A stretch of 41,962 nt of DNA from an uncultured Verrucomicrobiota bacterium (GTDB lineage: Bacteria; Verrucomicrobiota; Verrucomicrobiia; Limisphaerales; UBA9464), in the NCBI GenBank assembly GCA_903835555.1, contig CAILNN010000081.1:1-41962 (forward strand). Direction: 5' to 3'. Each line of letters starts with the position of its first letter. Position 1 is the first letter of the stretch. The position numbers and the translations under genes were made by a program. Positions 40,415-41,962 of this stretch are shown in pieces. Under the pieces are notes generated by a model, which worked only from the letters and a program-made list of their open reading frames with translations, searched no databases and had not been told where the DNA came from.

Positions 40415-41962
40415 TTCGGGGACTTCCCGAAATCGCCGCGCCATACACCCAAGCCAAGGAATGAAAGAACTAGAGCTGTAACGCTCCATGGAGGCAACAA
40501 CGGAATGTCGGTACTTTCCGTTGCTGCAATCGTCGTTCTAGGGATGACCTGCAGCTGTCCTGATTGATAGATAATATTGTAGTTTGAGGCTGAGAAAGTT
40601 CCTCCTACGGCAAGGCTCGGGGTCAGCAGATAATCGCCAATTGCATCGGACGCAGAGCTGCCACCCGACGCCAGGAGCGTTACTGAACCCACCGTCTCGG
40701 AGTTGGTGAGGCCCGTAGCGGTGAAATTCGTCTGCCCAGAACCCAGGTTGAGTGTCGTTCCGTAAATCTTGGTTTGGGCGTTGGCGGTAATGCTTAAGGG
40801 TATCGGGTTGATCGTGAATCCTATTGGAGCCGAGGTTGCCGCCTGATAGTCGGAGTTTGCTGCAACGCTCGCTGTCACCGTGTAGTTTCCCGCATTCGTT
40901 GGAGGATTTATGCTGGCCATGTATGTGACCCCATCCGTGCTCACGTAGGTAAACACGGCAGGGGCAGTTGAACCGATGACGGTGGCTTTATTCGGTCCCT
41001 GAGCACTGCCGCTATAGAAAAAATTTGTTGGCCCTGTTATGGTAATCGTGGAGCTCGCAGCCAACACGCTCAAGGTTCCATCGACATATTGAATGGTGTA
41101 GTTCTCAGCCAAGAAGTTCGTGCCGATGGCGTCTGAAGGCGTTAGGGCATAGGTGCCAATCGGAGCGACGCTTGGGTCACCTCCCGAAGAGTTGAGGGTC
41201 ACCGAATCGATGGTTTCGGAGTTGGTGAGGCCTACTGCGGTAAAATTGGTTTGTCCAGCCCCCAGGCTGACTTCGGTGCCGTAGATAACGCTTTGATTAT
41301 TGGCTGTAATGATCAGGGGTGCCGGATTAATGGTAAACGACACAGGTGCGCTGCTGGCCGGCTCATAGGTCGCTGATGGTGGAACAACGATTTTGACCGT
41401 GTAGCTGCCCGCGTTCGTCGGTGGGTTTGCACTGTCGGGATAGGTGATGCCGTCTAAACTGGCAAAGGTATAGGTTGTCGGGGCTGTCGAACCCGTGACC
41501 ACGACATTCGTCGGACCTTGAGGGCTTCCATTGTAGTAGAAATTGGTATTGCTATTGATCACGATAGCCGTCGGTGCCGCCATCACGCGTAACCGACCGT
41601 CGACATATTGAATCACATAATTATTCGAATTGAAGTCGCTGCCCGTCGCATTGGAAGGCGTGAGAACGTAGGTCCCCACGGGATCGGTCGGTGACGTGCC
41701 ACCCGATGCGGTGAGCGTCACCGATCCAATTGTATCGGTATTGGCAAGCCCTGAGGCTGTAAAATTGGTCTGGCCGGCGCCTAAAATAAGTGTTTCACCA
41801 TATACTTTCCTCTCGAATGAAGCGGCGATGCTCAGCGGAATGGCGCTGATAATGAAAGTCAACGGGGCCGACGTCGCAGCCAGGTGGTTGGAGTCCGCTG
41901 GCAGTGAGGCGGTGACGGTATAGCTCCCCACATTGGTTGGAGCATTGGCGCTGGCAGGGTAG
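40390..41962 (-). CDS. MBG-repeat surface protein with CTERM-like end (partial)
   Basis: The frame is open from the right edge to the stop at 40390, so only the C-terminal about 523 residues are visible; the GTG at 41931 is a coding Val inside repeat sequence (PTNVGSYTV), not a start. The visible part consists of beta-sandwich repeats of the MBG/YDG type: units with IPLSIAA...VYGETL and AGQTNFTASGL, alternating with segments ending in PPTNAGSYTV. The repeat period is exactly 173 residues. The C-terminus has IPLLPPWSVTALVLSFLGLG then a charged end, resembling the IPTL-CTERM sorting signal (Ile-Pro-x-Leu-x-x-Trp, one helix, basic tail). It is probably a secreted or surface adhesin-like protein. 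It overlaps rlmI by 25 bp, tail to tail. Confidence 0.8.
   Translation of the reverse strand, partial: YPASANAPTNVGSYTVTASLPADSNHLAATSAPLTFIISAIPLSIAASFERKVYGETLILGAGQTNFTASGLANTDTIGSVTLTASGGTSPTDPVGTYVLTPSNATGSDFNSNNYVIQYVDGRLRVMAAPTAIVINSNTNFYYNGSPQGPTNVVVTGSTAPTTYTFASLDGITYPDSANPPTNAGSYTVKIVVPPSATYEPASSAPVSFTINPAPLIITANNQSVIYGTEVSLGAGQTNFTAVGLTNSETIDSVTLNSSGGDPSVAPIGTYALTPSDAIGTNFLAENYTIQYVDGTLSVLAASSTITITGPTNFFYSGSAQGPNKATVIGSTAPAVFTYVSTDGVTYMASINPPTNAGNYTVTASVAANSDYQAATSAPIGFTINPIPLSITANAQTKIYGTTLNLGSGQTNFTATGLTNSETVGSVTLLASGGSSASDAIGDYLLTPSLAVGGTFSASNYNIIYQSGQLQVIPRTTIAATESTDIPLLPPWSVTALVLSFLGLGVWRGDFGKSPNHAVRKTS
40543..41841 (-). repeat. Tandem 519-bp MBG repeat units
   Basis: Equivalent unit starts lie at 41841, 41322 and 40803, exactly 519 bp (173 codons) apart with no insertion or deletion; the third unit stops after its first half at about 40543. 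Each carries a VYG/IYG block, AGQTNFTA-x-GL, SVTL...GG, PIGTYALTPS-like segment and NY-x-IQYVDG-like end. Further copies probably lie beyond the window edge. Confidence 0.9.

Noticed and set aside
41929-41931. GTG start for the MBG protein
   Set aside because: Codons before it to the window edge continue the repeat pattern (ASANAPTN), so it is internal.
40390-41962. CRISPR-like or satellite array
   Set aside because: The repeats are long coding units of 519 bp that translate as MBG domains.
1-41962. tRNA, rRNA, transposase, integrase or toxin-antitoxin genes
   Set aside because: I looked for T-loop-like GTTCRA motifs and known catalytic signatures; hits were inside clear coding sequence (for example 38341 and 25913).

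Overview
The window (about 42 kb, moderately GC-rich) looks like chromosome of a diderm bacterium, most likely a member of the Verrucomicrobiota (Limisphaerales/Pedosphaera-like). The pointers are an orphan type II pseudopilin with an H-X9-DG tail, a secreted MBG-repeat protein with an IPTL-CTERM-like end, a DUF5009 (NagX-like) acetyltransferase, a TonB-dependent receptor (so an outer membrane), a fused CobA-HemD protein, and short REP-like elements between genes. The taxonomy is inferred from gene content; no rRNA is present to confirm it. No tRNA, CRISPR array, transposase, phage gene or recognisable defence locus was seen.

Layout. 1-2.7 kb: start of a secreted protein running off the left edge (minus), a GT87-like membrane glycosyltransferase (minus) and a GT9 heptosyltransferase-like enzyme (plus). 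2.7-4.2 kb: repeat-bearing spacer and a TIGR04222-like membrane protein. 4.2-8.1 kb: a housekeeping run on plus, prs-rplY-pth-rpsF-ssb-rplI (PRPP, translation, ssDNA binding), in which rpsR is missing from its usual place. 8.3-11.5 kb: minus-strand WYL regulator, trpA and manC, the last two overlapping by 4 bp. 11.6-15 kb: thyA, a PAT-like acetyltransferase, the pseudopilin with a clear promoter and terminator, and a class IV aminotransferase.

15-18.7 kb is the most distinctive locus: on minus, a small secreted His/Cys protein, a TonB-dependent receptor and purine-nucleoside phosphorylase lie in one direction. They sit behind a promoter overlapped by a near-perfect palindrome, with a hairpin-rich 227-nt stretch between the first two genes. 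19-21 kb: nadB and an isolated nuoA. 21-23.3 kb: panC and a dctA-type transporter. 23.4-25.6 kb: def and the CobA-HemD fusion. 25.7-28.7 kb: a GT21 (HpnI-like) glycosyltransferase and glnS, which carries an unusual in-frame insertion. 29-34 kb: an RpoD-like sigma factor, then DUF5009, a solute-binding protein and an ABC ATPase with no permease. 34-38 kb: hrpA. 38-42 kb: a TMEM175 channel, RlmI-like methyltransferase, and the 3' part of the MBG-repeat surface protein running off the right edge.

Most genes are core metabolism or information processing. Main points for follow-up: the regulated receptor/PNP locus, the glnS insertion, a class IV aminotransferase lacking the usual PLP-nitrogen glutamate, the attenuator-like hairpin before prs, and two families of dispersed repeats. 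Functions rest on motif recognition by eye; nothing was searched or folded computationally.
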